Below, piece after piece: positions 1 to 10,608 of a stretch of 64,000 bases of DNA; the stretch's first letter is position 1; each line of letters begins with the position of its first letter. The position numbers and the translations under genes are program-made. Below the pieces are notes generated by a model. It was not told the origin of the DNA, made no database searches, and saw only the letters and a program-made list of their open reading frames with translations. The stretch lies in NCBI GenBank assembly GCA_947034895.1, contig OX344764.1:57827348-57891347 (forward strand), read 5' to 3'. Source of the stretch: Rhytidiadelphus loreus. Taxonomy: Eukaryota; Streptophyta; Bryopsida; Hypnales; Hylocomiaceae.

Positions 1-534
1 AAATGGTTGCAAGCAATTCTTCTGGCAACATTTCATACTAGAAACATCAGCAATTGCTTGCTCTGTGAGGAGGGCTTCTTTCTTCGGGAGATTGGTAGGC
101 TCAGTCCTCTCACGTGAGCTTTCATAGGAACGAACTCCAGTCCGAACACGCCGCCTTGAACCGTTTGAAGAGACTGCAGTATTAAAGAGATGCGTTTGTT
201 CGTGGTCATATAAGCTGGCACCATTAAGGTAGACCTTGGAAATGTGCCAGGAGTGCATGGACCACATCCACTCCGACGGAACATCTGCCTCACACAAAGA
301 CTCTGCAATTTGAATTGCAACCCGGTCATCACCGAGTGGCTGCCCGTCCATGTCAATGACGAGATCTGCATCAACATTATGACAAATTCCTTTTGCCACC
401 TCTACCCCCTCTTCATTTCTGAGTGTGACGCATTTGGTATACCAAGAAGCTCGAGGAAATCCCTCGCAGGCTGCGACACCCGGCGGCAAAGTTGGCACTG
501 GAACTGTAAACTCGTTGGCATCTGAAGTATCCAT
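1..534 (-). CDS. Unidentified gene, 5' part, running off the left edge of the window
   Basis: An uninterrupted minus-strand reading frame starts at an ATG whose first base is 534 and stays open to position 1 (178 codons), so the gene continues outside the window. An in-frame TGA lies 30 to 40 bases upstream, so this ATG is the first possible start. A pyrimidine-rich tract ending in CAG at about 536-538 (minus strand) could be an intron acceptor just before the start codon. The protein has a low-complexity first 25 residues, a mixed Asp-rich stretch (VDADLVIDMDGQPLGDD), a Trp/Met-rich patch (EWMWSMHSWH), and near the edge a Cys cluster CCQKNCLQ that could begin a zinc-binding domain. I do not recognise the family. 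Coding-like composition and a long open frame support a real gene. A transposase-like function is possible from the Cys cluster but is not shown. Confidence 0.5.
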   Translation of the reverse strand, partial: MDTSDANEFTVPVPTLPPGVAACEGFPRASWYTKCVTLRNEEGVEVAKGICHNVDADLVIDMDGQPLGDDRVAIQIAESLCEADVPSEWMWSMHSWHISKVYLNGASLYDHEQTHLFNTAVSSNGSRRRVRTGVRSYESSRERTEPTNLPKKEALLTEQAIADVSSMKCCQKNCLQPF

Positions 535-576
535 TCTGCGCGTGAAAGAAAACCAATTAATTCATACTGTTGTGAA

Positions 577-864
577 TATCCTCGAGGCGAGGATAAAAAT
601 TGTGTACGACACATTCACAAAATGAGAAACAAAGTTGCCTCCACAGGAGTGAAAACTTGAAAACCATTTTGTGATCAACTATAATAATCCATCCATCAGG
701 ACTGAAGAAGTGGAAATGCGAAGAATTAGTAGAACAGTACCATAAAACAGAATTCAATCTAATATCTTTCCATTCCTGAGAATAAATAAGGACATGATTA
801 CATAATCTCTTGAACACACATCCGAAGGAGTAAGATAATCAAAGGTATCTTCGCATCGAAGATA
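577..864. repeat. Two isolated copies of the TTATCCTCG/CGAGGATAA palindrome
   Basis: Copy one (577-595) has arms TATCCTCG and CGAGGATA around AGG. Copy two (846-864) has arms TATCTTCG and CGAAGATA around CAT. In copy two the changed base in the left arm is matched by the complementary change in the right arm, so pairing is preserved. Both lie upstream of the minus-strand start at 534. Confidence 0.85.
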
Positions 865-1018
865 TCACATGGAAACGATTGAGAGATATTATGCATTCCC
901 ACACACGACATTAGAGTGTCAGAGTGATAATGCATATCAACTCTAAATATCATCATAAATGTCTATGAATATCTATGCTTGTCTATGGTTAGCATTCACA
1001 TACTATGCATGTTTGTCA

Positions 1019-1622
1019 TTATCCTCGAGCCGAGGATAACCTCCATCTATGTCTACGATTATCGTCGTGTCTAGGATAACCTCCACACATGTCTGTGATT
1101 ATCCTCGACTCGAGGATAATCTCCATGCATGTCTTATATTAACGTGGAGTCGAGGATAGTCTCGATGCATGTCAGTGATTATCCTCGGCTCGAGAATAAC
1201 CTCCATGACAGTCTCTGGTTCTCCTGGAGCCAATAATAGCCCCATGCATGTTTGTGATTCTCCTTGAGACAAGAATAACACCAAAGCATATTTGTGATTC
1301 TCCTCGAGACAAGAATAACACTAATGTATGTTTGTAATTATCCTCGAGTCGAGGATAATCACAGACATACACAGTTGGAGATTATCCTCGACTCGAGGAT
1401 AATCTCCAACTGTGTATGTTTCATATTATCCTCGAGTCGAGGATAACCTCCATCCAACAATGTCTGCGATTATCCTCGAGTCGAGGATAACCTCCATCCA
1501 ACAATGTCTGCGATTATCCTCGAGTCGAGGATAACCTCTATCCAACAATGTCTGTGATTATCCTCGACTCGAGGATAACCTCCATCCAACAATGTCTGCG
1601 ATTATCCTCGAGCCAAGGATAA
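1019..1622. repeat. Dense array of 21-bp palindromes with tandem 44-bp units
   Basis: Palindromes start at about 1019, 1099, 1179, 1338, 1382, 1426, 1470, 1514, 1558 and 1602. Each has arms TTATCCTCG and CGAGGATAA around AGC, ACT, GCT or AGT. Diverged copies lie near 1058, 1138, 1217, 1258 and 1296. From 1338 on the spacing is exactly 44 bases, and from about 1461 the units are a true tandem repeat in which the spacer TGTCTGCGA...CCTCCATCCAACAA is also shared. Arms stay constant while the central three bases vary. There is no protein-coding logic to the array. It is unlike a CRISPR array because the spacers are repeated rather than unique. Confidence 0.9.
1365..1419. repeat. 55-bp perfect palindrome within the array
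   Basis: The left arm (1365-1391) and right arm (1393-1419) are exact reverse complements over 27 bases around a single C at 1392. The palindrome extends the usual 9-base arms outward through the spacer on both sides (ACATACACAGTTGGAGA on the left). It shows that array units occur in both orientations. It would form a strong cruciform or RNA hairpin. Confidence 0.9.
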
Positions 1623-1639
1623 CCGCCATGTATGCTTGT

Positions 1640-2230
1640 GATAGATAAATGTATTGTTCCGAAATTCACGGCGTAAAAATAGGTTGTTCTTTACCGAAAC
1701 TCACATACGGGGGACAACTTTTGAGGCGTGACACCGGAATTCTCAATACTCCAAGAATCGTAGGTCTATGCACCTCTGCTTAAATCTAAGGAGAAACAAC
1801 AGGAATCTAGAATTCAATGAGAAGGGAAGAAGGGAAATAGAAGAACTTACGACAACCCGTCCGAAACTAAGCCACCTACTCACATAAACATGTAAATGAA
1901 ATGCAAAACATAAGTTCCAAGGCGGTGCGGTAGCAATGACTGCAAGAGGCCGCGGAGGAGGGAAAACTGGGAACCAGGAGAGAGAAAATGAGGTGCTCGA
2001 GGATGAGAGACAATGCACATACTAGCGGGAGAATATAAGCGGGAAATACAACGGCATTTGAATTGTTCATGATTTTCAGGACGTAGGGGAGAAGTACCTC
2101 CTCGGATTAGGGGGCCGTTGACATTCTCATCGCCCAAATAATGACATCGATGAATAACAACGAAGGACCTTTTCAATAATAGAAATGGGATCTCACGTAG
2201 CCGATATTTTTTAGATTTAAATAGGGGGAT
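1640..2230. other. GC-richer non-coding stretch, possible promoter/leader of the left-edge gene
   Basis: This unique-looking sequence has no convincing coding frame; the short frames here overlap each other on one strand. It lies upstream of the minus-strand gene and includes a donor-like site at about 1847-1851. A half palindrome (GTGCTCGAGGATGAG) occurs near 1994-2008. It is a plausible first exon and promoter, by position only. Confidence 0.2.
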
Positions 2231-2461
2231 TCATAGTTCGTGGAATTTTTGGCAGTCACCCTTTCTCGGAAAATGTGGAAATATTCTTTGAAAGCACAGC
2301 GGAATTTCGGATTTGTCAAATTTGGCAATTCTTACACCAGCCGCCAAACAACCTACTTTTTAAAATAGTTTATTCTAATGTGTGATTTAGATGAATGTAT
2401 AGGGCTATAAACAGAAATGTACTCAATGTAAGCTTTCAATAGGGAATGAAGTTAGGGCTTA

Positions 2462-2530
2462 TAGGGTTTAGGGTTTAGGGTTTAGGTTCATGATTTAGGG
2501 TTTAGGACTTTAGAGTTTATGGGTTTAGGA
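2462..2530 (+). repeat. Short interstitial TTTAGGG-type repeat
   Basis: Several imperfect copies of TTTAGGG occur in a row, mixed with degenerate units. This is the plant telomere unit and also occurs as telo-box-like interstitial sequence. The run is too short to be a telomere remnant of note. Confidence 0.6.
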
Positions 2531-4872
2531 GCAATAACAAAGTCTTCACGAAATGTAAATTACATGTTCACAAATTCAATGTTCTTAAACATTGTGATTT
2601 TGCAAATTATATTGACAATTCATATTTTTTTGGGAAATTCCAATAATAAAAATTTCAAGGATGTTTCTTATTTAAAATTTATTGGGTTTAGGATATTTTT
2701 TAAATACAAGCGGATGATTAAACATAATATTTGTAGTTTCAAATATTATTTATGTCAACTTATAAATGATCTCCAATTTTGTGGGCTTCTAAATGACTGT
2801 ACACGTTCCGAATTACCCAAAATATTGCACAATCTCTAATATAATGTCAAAAAGAATATACACAAGTTTGAGCTCCTTTTTCCAAAACAAAAAATAATGT
2901 ATAATTGTGAATTTCATAACATTCAATTCTATCAAATGTAGTATTGGTTATATTTTATTTTCCATAATGTTGTAACACATTCTAAGGAATTTGCATTGAT
3001 AGAGGAGCACATTAAATATTTGCTATTCTTCTTGTAAAGCACTATAGAAACCAAAGAAGAAATGAAGCCATTGATGCTGTACTTTATAGAATTAAAATCA
3101 CAGAAGCTTAAAATTTTAATGAAGATAACTACAGAGGAACAAAAAAATAATGTACTAGTTAAATTATGATAAAATTTGGAAAAATAATGATTCTTCAACA
3201 TAGTTTATTATTCTATTCAATTGTTTTTTAAATTAGAATGATTCATAGGAAAAATCTAAAATTTGCAAAACATTGTAAAGAAGTACAATAAAAAAAAAAG
3301 CCAAAATCTTTTATGAAGATGAATGAAATAAAAAACAAATGTTTAAAATATTTCAAAAAAAAGTTGGATAATTGAACTACACAAAGTAGGACCTCTATTT
3401 TTACAAGCGTGGTAATTCATAACAAAGTAAAAAAATTCAAAGATTTTTATTCTAAGAAGTCATGATGTCCACCTCCATGGCTTCCCAAGCCATGATTTGA
3501 AGCATAATTGGCTTCAAATGAGACTACTTTGTTAGTACATTGAAATGAATAATGGACTTTGCATTCATTTGCTACCAATCATTAGTATTAACCCCTGGCA
3601 TCATAGTTTAGAGACTTGAACCACTTCAATGTCTCATAAATAATAATCATCAGAGGTTCATCTCCTACAAATGAATGTATTAGAATGTATCTTATACAAT
3701 GACTTCCTAAATTGTATGAAAATACTATACTCTACAAGTTTTAGAAATTCTTTACATTTTTTGTTCTTAAACCACATAATTATTCAGAAAGTACTAGTTA
3801 TGTATGAATGAAAAGCCTATTTTCTAACTACTATGAACAATTTTGAGTGCTATACTTTTATAATTTTGTCATGATAACTTTTCAATAAACAAAATATTGT
3901 ATCAAACTAATTCTTAAAATATTTAACATAGAATCAAGAAATAAAACAAGCCAAGTGTACTTTGTACTTTAAAAATTATTGTAAACTCAATGCACAACAA
4001 TCATGGAATTATAAAGAAGACAGTGAAGTGAGAAAAAATGTAGAAGTTTCATTTTTTTCTCACTCTATGCTAAACTTTATTCCATAAATACAGAAATAGT
4101 AGTTTCTTAAATTAGAAAACAAGAATACTTAATTTTAATGTTTTGTTGTGAAGTACCTGACAAATGGCATTAAATAAATTCAGAGAAGAATCATAAATTC
4201 AAGTTCAAAATATTTTCAAATTCTACATTTTTATTTTTTGTCCCATTTAATGGTTATTTCATACCTATTATAATGTTGAATCTGTAAAAAATGGTGTTTA
4301 GACCTTCATGGGTTAGACTCATCTGTAATGTAAAATTCTTTATAATTTTATAATAAAAAAATGGATTTTTTTTTTATTACTTGATTATTCTTTAATTCAT
4401 GACAATACTTTAAAATGTCTAATTAAATTTACTGAACTTTGTATTTCATATAAAATTTTAGTATACAGAATGCCAAAAATGTAATGTTAGCTTTGAATAC
4501 GGTATGAAATTTGGGAATTGTGTTTGAGCATACAAGTTGTAAAGATGCTTCAATTGATTCATTTGAAACTTAGAGTGAATTCTAAGAAGCTCAAAAAACA
4601 CGTTGGTCATTTTGAAGTTTTCTTACATAACAAATAAGAAATACAATTGATTAAATATTATTCAAATTTGTTATGGAAAACCCCAATGGATATGAAATTT
4701 TATCCTTGATTTTTGGGGTTAGGGAAAGTGTACATTAAATGAAAAAGTCTAAAGGAGATGAATTAGGGGACTGGAAGATATCATATTCACTTTGGACAAT
4801 GTTTGATACATGTGTTCAACATCTTTTGTTCCCATCATGTGCATTTTTAGCCTTCCTTAAAACCTTAACCCC

Positions 4873-5455
4873 TAAACAATGCCGAGGCTTTTTATTGTTC
4901 AATGAATGACAAACAATCTTGCCGTATAGGACAGAAATGTAACTATCCATTTTCTAGAATTTAGCCAGGGTGAAAAGAAAGATCATTTACAATAGTTTGT
5001 TTTTCAAGTAGTATTTTTCCATTTTTATAAGCCAACAATTCAGATGGTGATAAAACAAATAATTTTCACGATGACCAGCCTGGGATTCAAAAGTTAATTT
5101 TTCTTTTAAAGCAACATTTAGAATGCCCAAATGTCATGGTGTATAATTTGTGGTTGAATATTCAATTCTTCAAAATCAAATGCCATTTCTTTGAAAAATA
5201 GGGAACTGTAAAAACTTAATTGGATGAAGTTCTGTTACATTCTTTAGCCCATAATCAATGCCAAAGGCCATTTTCTGGTCATTGAATGACAAGGAATCTC
5301 TCCGTGTAGAACGAAAATGCAACTATTCATCCTCTAGAATGTGTGTGGAAAGGAAAGATCATCTACAGTACTTTGTCTTCCAATTAGTACATTTTGATTT
5401 TTTTAAGCCAACAATTCATACGGTGACAAAACAAATGATTTTTTTCAGGATCCGC
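4873..5455 (+). repeat. Direct duplication of a ~200-bp block, offset ~375 bp
   Basis: The block beginning CAATGCCGAGG near 4877 recurs as CAATGCCAAAGG near 5258. Both continue in parallel through ATTGAATGACAA-type, TCTAGAAT, AAAGATCAT and TAAGCCAACAATTCA segments to about 5075 and 5455. The copies are diverged by point changes, so the duplication is old. No gene is seen inside. Confidence 0.7.
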
Positions 5456-5574
5456 CCATTGTTTAAGGTTGTAAAACACATACGTGTATAGGATCTAAAG
5501 CTTAGAAGAAGTAGTTTTGAGGAGGCAAGTCCGGCGCTGTTCATTCGGCAAAGGATATAACTTGAAAATTATTT

Positions 5575-6175
5575 TGCTTGGCAAAGTAGGTTCGGGGAGG
5601 CTGGCAGCTAGGGAAAGTAGGTTCGGAGGAGCCGTAGGTTTGACGAGGTAGGTTCGTCATGGCCCAAAGCTCGGGAAAGTAGGTTCGGGGAGGCTTGGAA
5701 CCCGGTTCGGCTAGTCGCCCCTCCCCACCAGTTGTGTACGCGGGAGTTTGTGTGCACAGTCTACAGTGCAGACGTTTTTGTTTTTGGAGGATTGAGTGCA
5801 GTGCACAAGCGCGGGTTTCCAGGGTTGAGTGCAGTGCACAAGCGCGTGGAGGATTGAGTGCAGTGCACAAGCGCGAGGATTGAGTGGTGCGCGCGTGGAG
5901 GATTGAGTGCAGTGCACAAGTGCGTGTTTCTTGAAGGTTGAGTGTAGTGCAGCGCGGGTGTTTCAGCCGAGTTTGGTGGTCGAGTGCAGCGCGTTTTTTT
6001 TTTCAGACTTCAGCCCAGTGTGGCGGTTTGAGTGCAGCGCTGGTTTAGGTCCGACTTCAGCCCAGTTTGGCAGTCGGTTGCAGGCGCAGGTTTCTGCGGT
6101 CGGTTGGAGGCGCGCGTGGTCGATTGCATGTGCGGGTGGTCGAGTGCAAGCGCGGTGTGCAAAGAGAGGTATCGT
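5575..6175 (+). repeat. GC-rich minisatellite-like leader of the ParB/methyltransferase-like gene
   Basis: Two repeat types follow each other. At about 5580-5700 a unit containing AAAGTAGGTTCGG recurs three to four times. At about 5765-6000 a unit GGATTGAGTGCAGTGCACAAG (or GGTTGAGTGCAGTGCAC) recurs at least five times, followed by related GTCGAGTGCAGCGC units to about 6170. It marks the abrupt start of the GC-richer island part and lies upstream of the plus-strand genes, so it could be promoter or 5' leader. Frames here are open in several phases only because of the repeat, so I do not call a protein. Confidence 0.65.
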
Positions 6176-6179
6176 TTCT

Positions 6180-7625
6180 GATTGTGAACGCGGGCTCCCA
6201 TTTTTTTTTTTTTTCGTTCGGGTTTCTAGATGCATTGACTCAGATTGGGAAGAGTACCAAACTTGATTGCACCAAATTCTGTCATTTCTGGTAAGAATAG
6301 TTCCACGGTTGTTTTCTGTACAATGTGTTTTATATGTAATGTTTTTTTGTTTTCTAGTGCCAGGTTCTAGAATTTAGGGTGTTTTTGTTCTTTGCATCTT
6401 CACTTTGTAGTTACTGTTCATCTTGTTCTTCAATTTTTCACCTTGTTGCACTAGTATGCAACTATGACTGGCCTAGGGTTTAGAGTTGTAGTGTGAAATT
6501 TTGGTTTATGTCTTCTTAGATTAGGGTTTGTAATGTGTGCAGGACCCATTGTGAAAGTTTGTGTCACACTAGAAATTGCTGCAGGAAGTGTGAAACTAGA
6601 ATCATTTGAAGGTAAGCAAGTCTTTAGTTGGTGTTTCTGTTGATTTCAATATGTGATTTCAATTCTGTTTTTAAGCATGTGTTAATTGGATGTGAGATTA
6701 CTTGGTGTGGTATAGTGTTTTTTCAATGTCTGTAGTCAAAATGTGCCCAGATTATTAGTATAACAATTAGGGTTTTCGTCACAATTCTCACAAGTTATCG
6801 TTGAGTTCACAAGAAAATTATCCTCGGGTCGAAGATAATAGTCACGGGGACAACGGTAAAGAACCCAAAAGAGTAATGCAACTTCACTAAATATTATCCT
6901 CGGGTCGAGGATAAAAAGCTAAAACGACGAAAGAAAAACAATGTACTTAAATAACAAAATATTATCCTCGGCCCGAGGATAAAACAAAAAACAAAACATG
7001 AATCCAATATAATTGAATTAAAATATGATACACTTATCCTCGGCCCGAAGATAACAACAAAAACCATAACACCAATATAACAATCACATTCAAATAAGAA
7101 ACACTTATCCTCGGACCGAGGATAATACAATAACAGATATGACACATCATAATTAAGACAGTGTCATATGCATAGTCAAATGATTCATATACGTTATCTT
7201 CGACCCGAAGATACTAAATCAAAACAGTCAGTCTCAAATATAATTTAGGAGATAATTTTGTTTTAATATCGGCTGAAGTATTTCAAATTAAATACAAAAC
7301 ATTTATCCTCGGTTCGAGGATAAAATCAACCAAAGAAAACAAAATATAATATAACCGAATAACTATCCTCGGCTCGAGGATAAAAACATCCACGGAACCA
7401 AGAAAATAATATAATGATTTGCGAATAACGAACATTTATCCTTTTCTCGGACGATATTAAACCGTAGTTGTGACCTACAAATAAAATGTGTAGATTGATC
7501 ACTCCGTTGTTATGATGTTTAGCCTGGCATATTCATTTCCGAGTGATATACCATCTTTCCTCTGTTATCTTCGATGCGAAGATAAAAGTCAAATTACGAC
7601 TCTGATGTCATGGTTTACATTGCAC
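6180..7625 (+). other. Probable 5' untranslated exons and introns upstream of the large gene
   Basis: Donor-like sites occur at about 6291 (CTG|GTAAGA) and 6613 (AAG|GTAAGC), and acceptor-like sites occur at about 6540, 6585 and 7627 (GCACAG). This suggests a spliced leader feeding the start codon at 7640. The last part contains the palindrome array at 6828-7585. No coding frame is convincing. The splice pattern is inferred from consensus only. Confidence 0.3.
6828..7585. repeat. Dispersed array of nine island palindromes upstream of the large gene
   Basis: Copies start at 6828, 6894, 6962, 7034, 7105, 7194, 7303, 7363 and 7565. Arms are TTATCCTCG/CGAGGATAA or TTATCTTCG/CGAAGATAA (a few carry one mismatch). 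Central bases are GGT, GCC, GAC, ACC, GTT, GCT or ATG. Unlike the array at 1.0-1.6 kb, the intervals here are irregular and the spacers are unrelated AT-rich sequence, so individual palindromes rather than a tandem unit have been dispersed. The last copy ends about 55 bases before the predicted start codon at 7640. Confidence 0.88.
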
Positions 7626-7639
7626 AGAATCGTACCAAC

Positions 7640-9064
7640 ATGGCTACAGACTCGGACTACGACTACTCAGACACACTGCCGTTTCTGGAGCCATTTAGCA
7701 AGTGGGTGGATGAGGAGCCCTTCATAACGGAGATGCCAGAGCTCTACGACAAGCTCTGGCAATTCAAAGCCGTTGTCGACTCTTGGACATTCGGTGTCAA
7801 CCAGTCCAAGGACTACATCTACCTCCGTCACCGAGTAAAAGACACCGGGATGTACGTGAACTGGAACCTGAGTGAGAAGGTCGCACTCGTGGAGAACCAC
7901 CAAGACAAGTACATTGTCATCACCCTGCAAGGGCACGACAACGCGGGAAGGGAAACAAAACATACCCATTCCATCGTCTGCCATGAAGATGACAATGTGG
8001 GACTTTTCGACTTCGACAACCTCATCGCCGACTTGCACTCGGCAAACCTCAATACCTTGGCAGAAGACTTTATTTCAAGGTACCACCCCTGGGTCAGAAG
8101 GAACGCCAGGACCATGTCTAGGAAAATTGCGTACATGTTCCATAAGCTCACGGAGCACGCAAAGGAACATGTCCACAAAGGACCTACTCGAGCGAGTCAC
8201 GGTCCAGGTCAACAAAGGCAGGACACTGCCGCTGAGACCAAATCTGCGTCGGGAGTGCGTGGCTGCACAGGGAGTAGAGGAAGTGGGAGAGGAACGGCCC
8301 GCGCTCAGGCCCAGAAAAGGAAGAACCCGGACACCAGTACCGGCGAGCCGAGTGACAAACGCAGGAAATCTGTGACGGAGACTCGTCCAGCAACCGCTGG
8401 CAGTTTAGGCTCTATTCTCACAAATGTGAATCCACGGAAGCCATCAGATAAGAAAGCAATCGAAAAACATGAAGTCGCTGGAGCATATCAATCAGATTTC
8501 TGGAAGGAAAATGGCAAGTGCTTCATTTTTCATCCCCAGATCTTCACCGTAGACATCAAACAATGCTTCCTGGCCAAGGAAAGATATATTATTCGGAAGC
8601 TAGAAATGAGAATGGTGTTTGAGATGAAAGACACCCTCGTTCATCTCGGCTCAGAGCAGCAAAGACAAAAACTTTACTTGACACCTGTAGATGCCAATAA
8701 GAAACTTCTGAAGGAGCGTCCGAAGGATTGGGATTCTATCAAGAACGGAGGCTTCTACATCATCAATGGCCAGCACAGTGTCATAGCAGCCAAAATGCTA
8801 CAACAAGGAGGATGTTGTGAGACTCGGAAGATCGAGTTGCAGACGTGGGAGGCTATAATCGTCTGGACTAGAGACCCGAAATAGCTCACAGCTATTTCAA
8901 AATGGTGCAATGCCTCCAATCACCTCGTTCACAGTCAGCCAATGTGGGGGAACCAAATTTCCGCGTGCAGGCAGGTTTGGAAGGAGCTCAAGTGGCCTAC
9001 CAACATCGAGAATGAGGGATTGGTGAGGCGGAACAAAGCCGTCTACAACCTTGCAGCATACAAG
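7640..9064 (+). CDS. Exon 1: N-terminal region and ParB/sulfiredoxin-like motif
   Basis: The exon has 475 codons, ending TAC AAG before a GTAGGT donor. Residues 1-170 are a compact, Trp/Asp-rich region I do not recognise. Residues about 175-250 are basic, Gly/Ser/Arg-rich and likely disordered, with a possible nuclear signal (KRRK). Near residue 370 lies GGFYIINGQHSVIAAK, which resembles the G-x-H/R-R-x-x-A-A motif of ParB/Srx-fold proteins and DGQHR domains, although the usual Arg is Ser here. It is followed by a beta-strand-like ELQTWEAIIVW, as in that fold. An in-frame TAG (codon 415) interrupts the frame, but 60 more sense codons follow before the donor. Without the lesion the domain would be complete. 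Confidence 0.55.
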
Positions 9065-9272
9065 GTAGGTCCTATTATCTTCGAGGCGAAGATAAAATGT
9101 AGATGTTCATGATCTAGCTAGATGTCTTCATGTATTGCCTATACAGGTTTTGTAATCTGGTTTTCTATGTTTTGTGATGTATATCACAATTATCCTCGGC
9201 TCGAGGATAATGGTCATAAAAACTGTACGCAATGAGCAGTGAGCTGACTTCATTGAATATTCGTCTCCACAG
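9065..9272 (+). other. Intron 1 of the large gene, carrying two island palindromes
   Basis: This 208-base GT-AG intron (GTAGGT ... TCTCCACAG) joins two frames in phase 0. Palindromes lie at 9075-9095 (TTATCTTCG, AGG, CGAAGATAA), only 10 bases after the donor, and at 9190-9210 (TTATCCTCG, GCT, CGAGGATAA). Together they make up about a fifth of the intron. Confidence 0.65.
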
Positions 9273-10608
9273 GACTTTGTCGACGCTGTCATGATCCGGT
9301 ATGGCAGCATCAACCCTGACAAGGAGGGAGCACAGGTGAAGCTCGCATCGGATGTCAAGAACGAAATCCGAATTATTACCTTGGCCGATGAGACTTACCA
9401 GATGTGGGAGGAGTTCCTCCAAAAACACATGGAAGGATCACTGATTGATCTTGTGACGCGCAAACCATTCAAAAGCGCGAAGACATTCAACGAGAAGAAT
9501 TTCTCATTGAAGAGGGAATTTTTCAAGCATATGGGACACTTCACAGACATTGATCTGAAGGATTACGTCCTCCATCTGCTTGGGAGAACAGAAGGTCGCA
9601 CACGGGACTACCCTAAGGTCTCAGTGGCCGCTTCAAAGATATTGTGCGAGGACAATTATAAAGCCGAGCACTGGGTAGAGAGGAGGAAGCGAAAGAAAGT
9701 CATCATGGAGGAATTCATGGCCCTCGATAAGTCCTTAAAATTCAAGGACAGACATGGGGAAGTCATTGACGTGGCGTGGAAGCAATGGAAGCGCGACAAC
9801 ATGTTTTCCTCGGCAACGTGGGACTTCCTCCTCACCGCCCCCCCCCCCCAACCAGTTCTTCGTTAAGTGCCTCACCAACGAGGCGAAGAAGAAGACAGCA
9901 ATAGACTACAAGGACAACCCAAAATTGTCGATGGTCTATAACATGTTCAAGACCTTCTTGAAAATGAAGAAGCGGGTGGAGCCAGTGGGAGGGGATGTAT
10001 TCATTCGAGGTCACCAATGCTATCCCCAAGCTCTTGTGTCCACCCATGTGTGGCCCTATGTCATGAGAGACCTTCGTGTTGCTGTCATAGATTTTCGAGT
10101 CCTCCCTAGACCAAATCCAGGATCCGGTGACAGTCCACCGTGCTTGCCATTGCTGAATTTCTTGACAGAGCACCTGAAGCCGGTCATGACTACTCCGGAT
10201 GTGTGGTTATGGATTATGGGAAATTCATACGACATGGACGCGGCAAAGAAATTTGTGGCGTCGAAGATGACCGGGTACGAAGTCAAGGTGTCCAACTACC
10301 TACCTAGTAAGGCCGAGAGGATGGACAACTCGACCAACCGTGCGTTGGCGCCCCCCGTGAAGCTCCTTTTTGTATTGAAGAAATGGGATGACGGGGAGCC
10401 AAGATATAAGGATGTAGTAAAGAAGGTCTACGCCACCGATGACATTCCTTACTACACGGACTTTCAAAAAAACACCGAGGCAAAATATAGAGTCCATGCC
10501 AGTGAGCTCAGGATGGAATTCTATATTGACATTCTCCAGAGTTTTTCCGTGACTGGAGAAAACGTCATCGGCATTTACACAGGCTCAAAGTTTATGATTG
10601 CCGCCAAG
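9273..10608 (+). CDS. Exon 2: middle region and methyltransferase-like domain
   Basis: The frame starts GAC TTT GTC and stays open to a run of 12 C at 9838-9849, after which it continues one base later (Asn-Gln-Phe-Phe) to AAG before a GTGAGA donor at 10609. The extra C explains the shift. The first 190 codons are a charged, helical region with an Arg/Lys patch (ERRKRKK). The second part resembles a permuted N6/N4 DNA methyltransferase: a strand then VIDFRVLPRPNPGSG where a catalytic (D/N/S)PP(Y/W) motif is expected but is not present, a strand (DVWLWIMGN), APPVKLLFVLKKW, then GENVIGIYTGSKFMIAAK aligning with motif I (D-x-F-x-G-S-G-x-x-x-x-A-A). The loss of DPPY and of the motif I Asp suggests an inactive or binding-only fold. 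Confidence 0.5.

Larger units (their letters stand above)
535..1860 (-). other. Possible 5' untranslated intron of the left-edge gene, containing a palindrome array
   Basis: No convincing coding frame is present. On the minus strand a GTAAG donor-like site lies at about 1847-1851 and a pyrimidine-CAG acceptor-like site at about 536-538, so this stretch could be a leader intron of the gene at 534..1. It holds the palindromes at 577, 846 and the dense array at 1019-1622 described separately. The intron is inferred from splice-like motifs only; a transcript would settle it. Confidence 0.25.
2231..5530. other. AT-rich intergenic stretch separating the two island parts
   Basis: Composition changes abruptly to AT-rich with poly-A/T runs, and no frame looks like a gene. 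The only structure I see is a short telomere-like repeat near 2462-2530 and a duplicated 200-base block at 4873-5075 and 5250-5455. A TTAACCCCTAAA motif at about 4867 matches the terminus of the TTAA-flanked family found near the right end of the window, but I see no partner end. Confidence 0.5.

Noticed and set aside
1019..1622. CRISPR-like array of regularly spaced repeats
   Set aside because: Spacers are repeated rather than unique, the repeats are perfect palindromes, there are no cas-like genes, and the DNA is eukaryotic nuclear.
1743..2176. Three overlapping minus-strand frames as genes
   Set aside because: They overlap in different phases on one strand, lack domains, and lie in a probable leader/promoter region.
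2462..2530. Telomere or chromosome-fusion remnant
   Set aside because: Only a few imperfect TTTAGGG units are present; such short runs are common in plant promoters and intergenic DNA.
5541..6294. Several overlapping frames on both strands
   Set aside because: They are open only because the minisatellite repeat is free of stops in many phases; the predicted proteins simply repeat.
6828..7585. Rho-independent terminators
   Set aside because: The palindromes look like stem-loops but occur in introns, exons and leaders without U-tracts, in a eukaryotic context.
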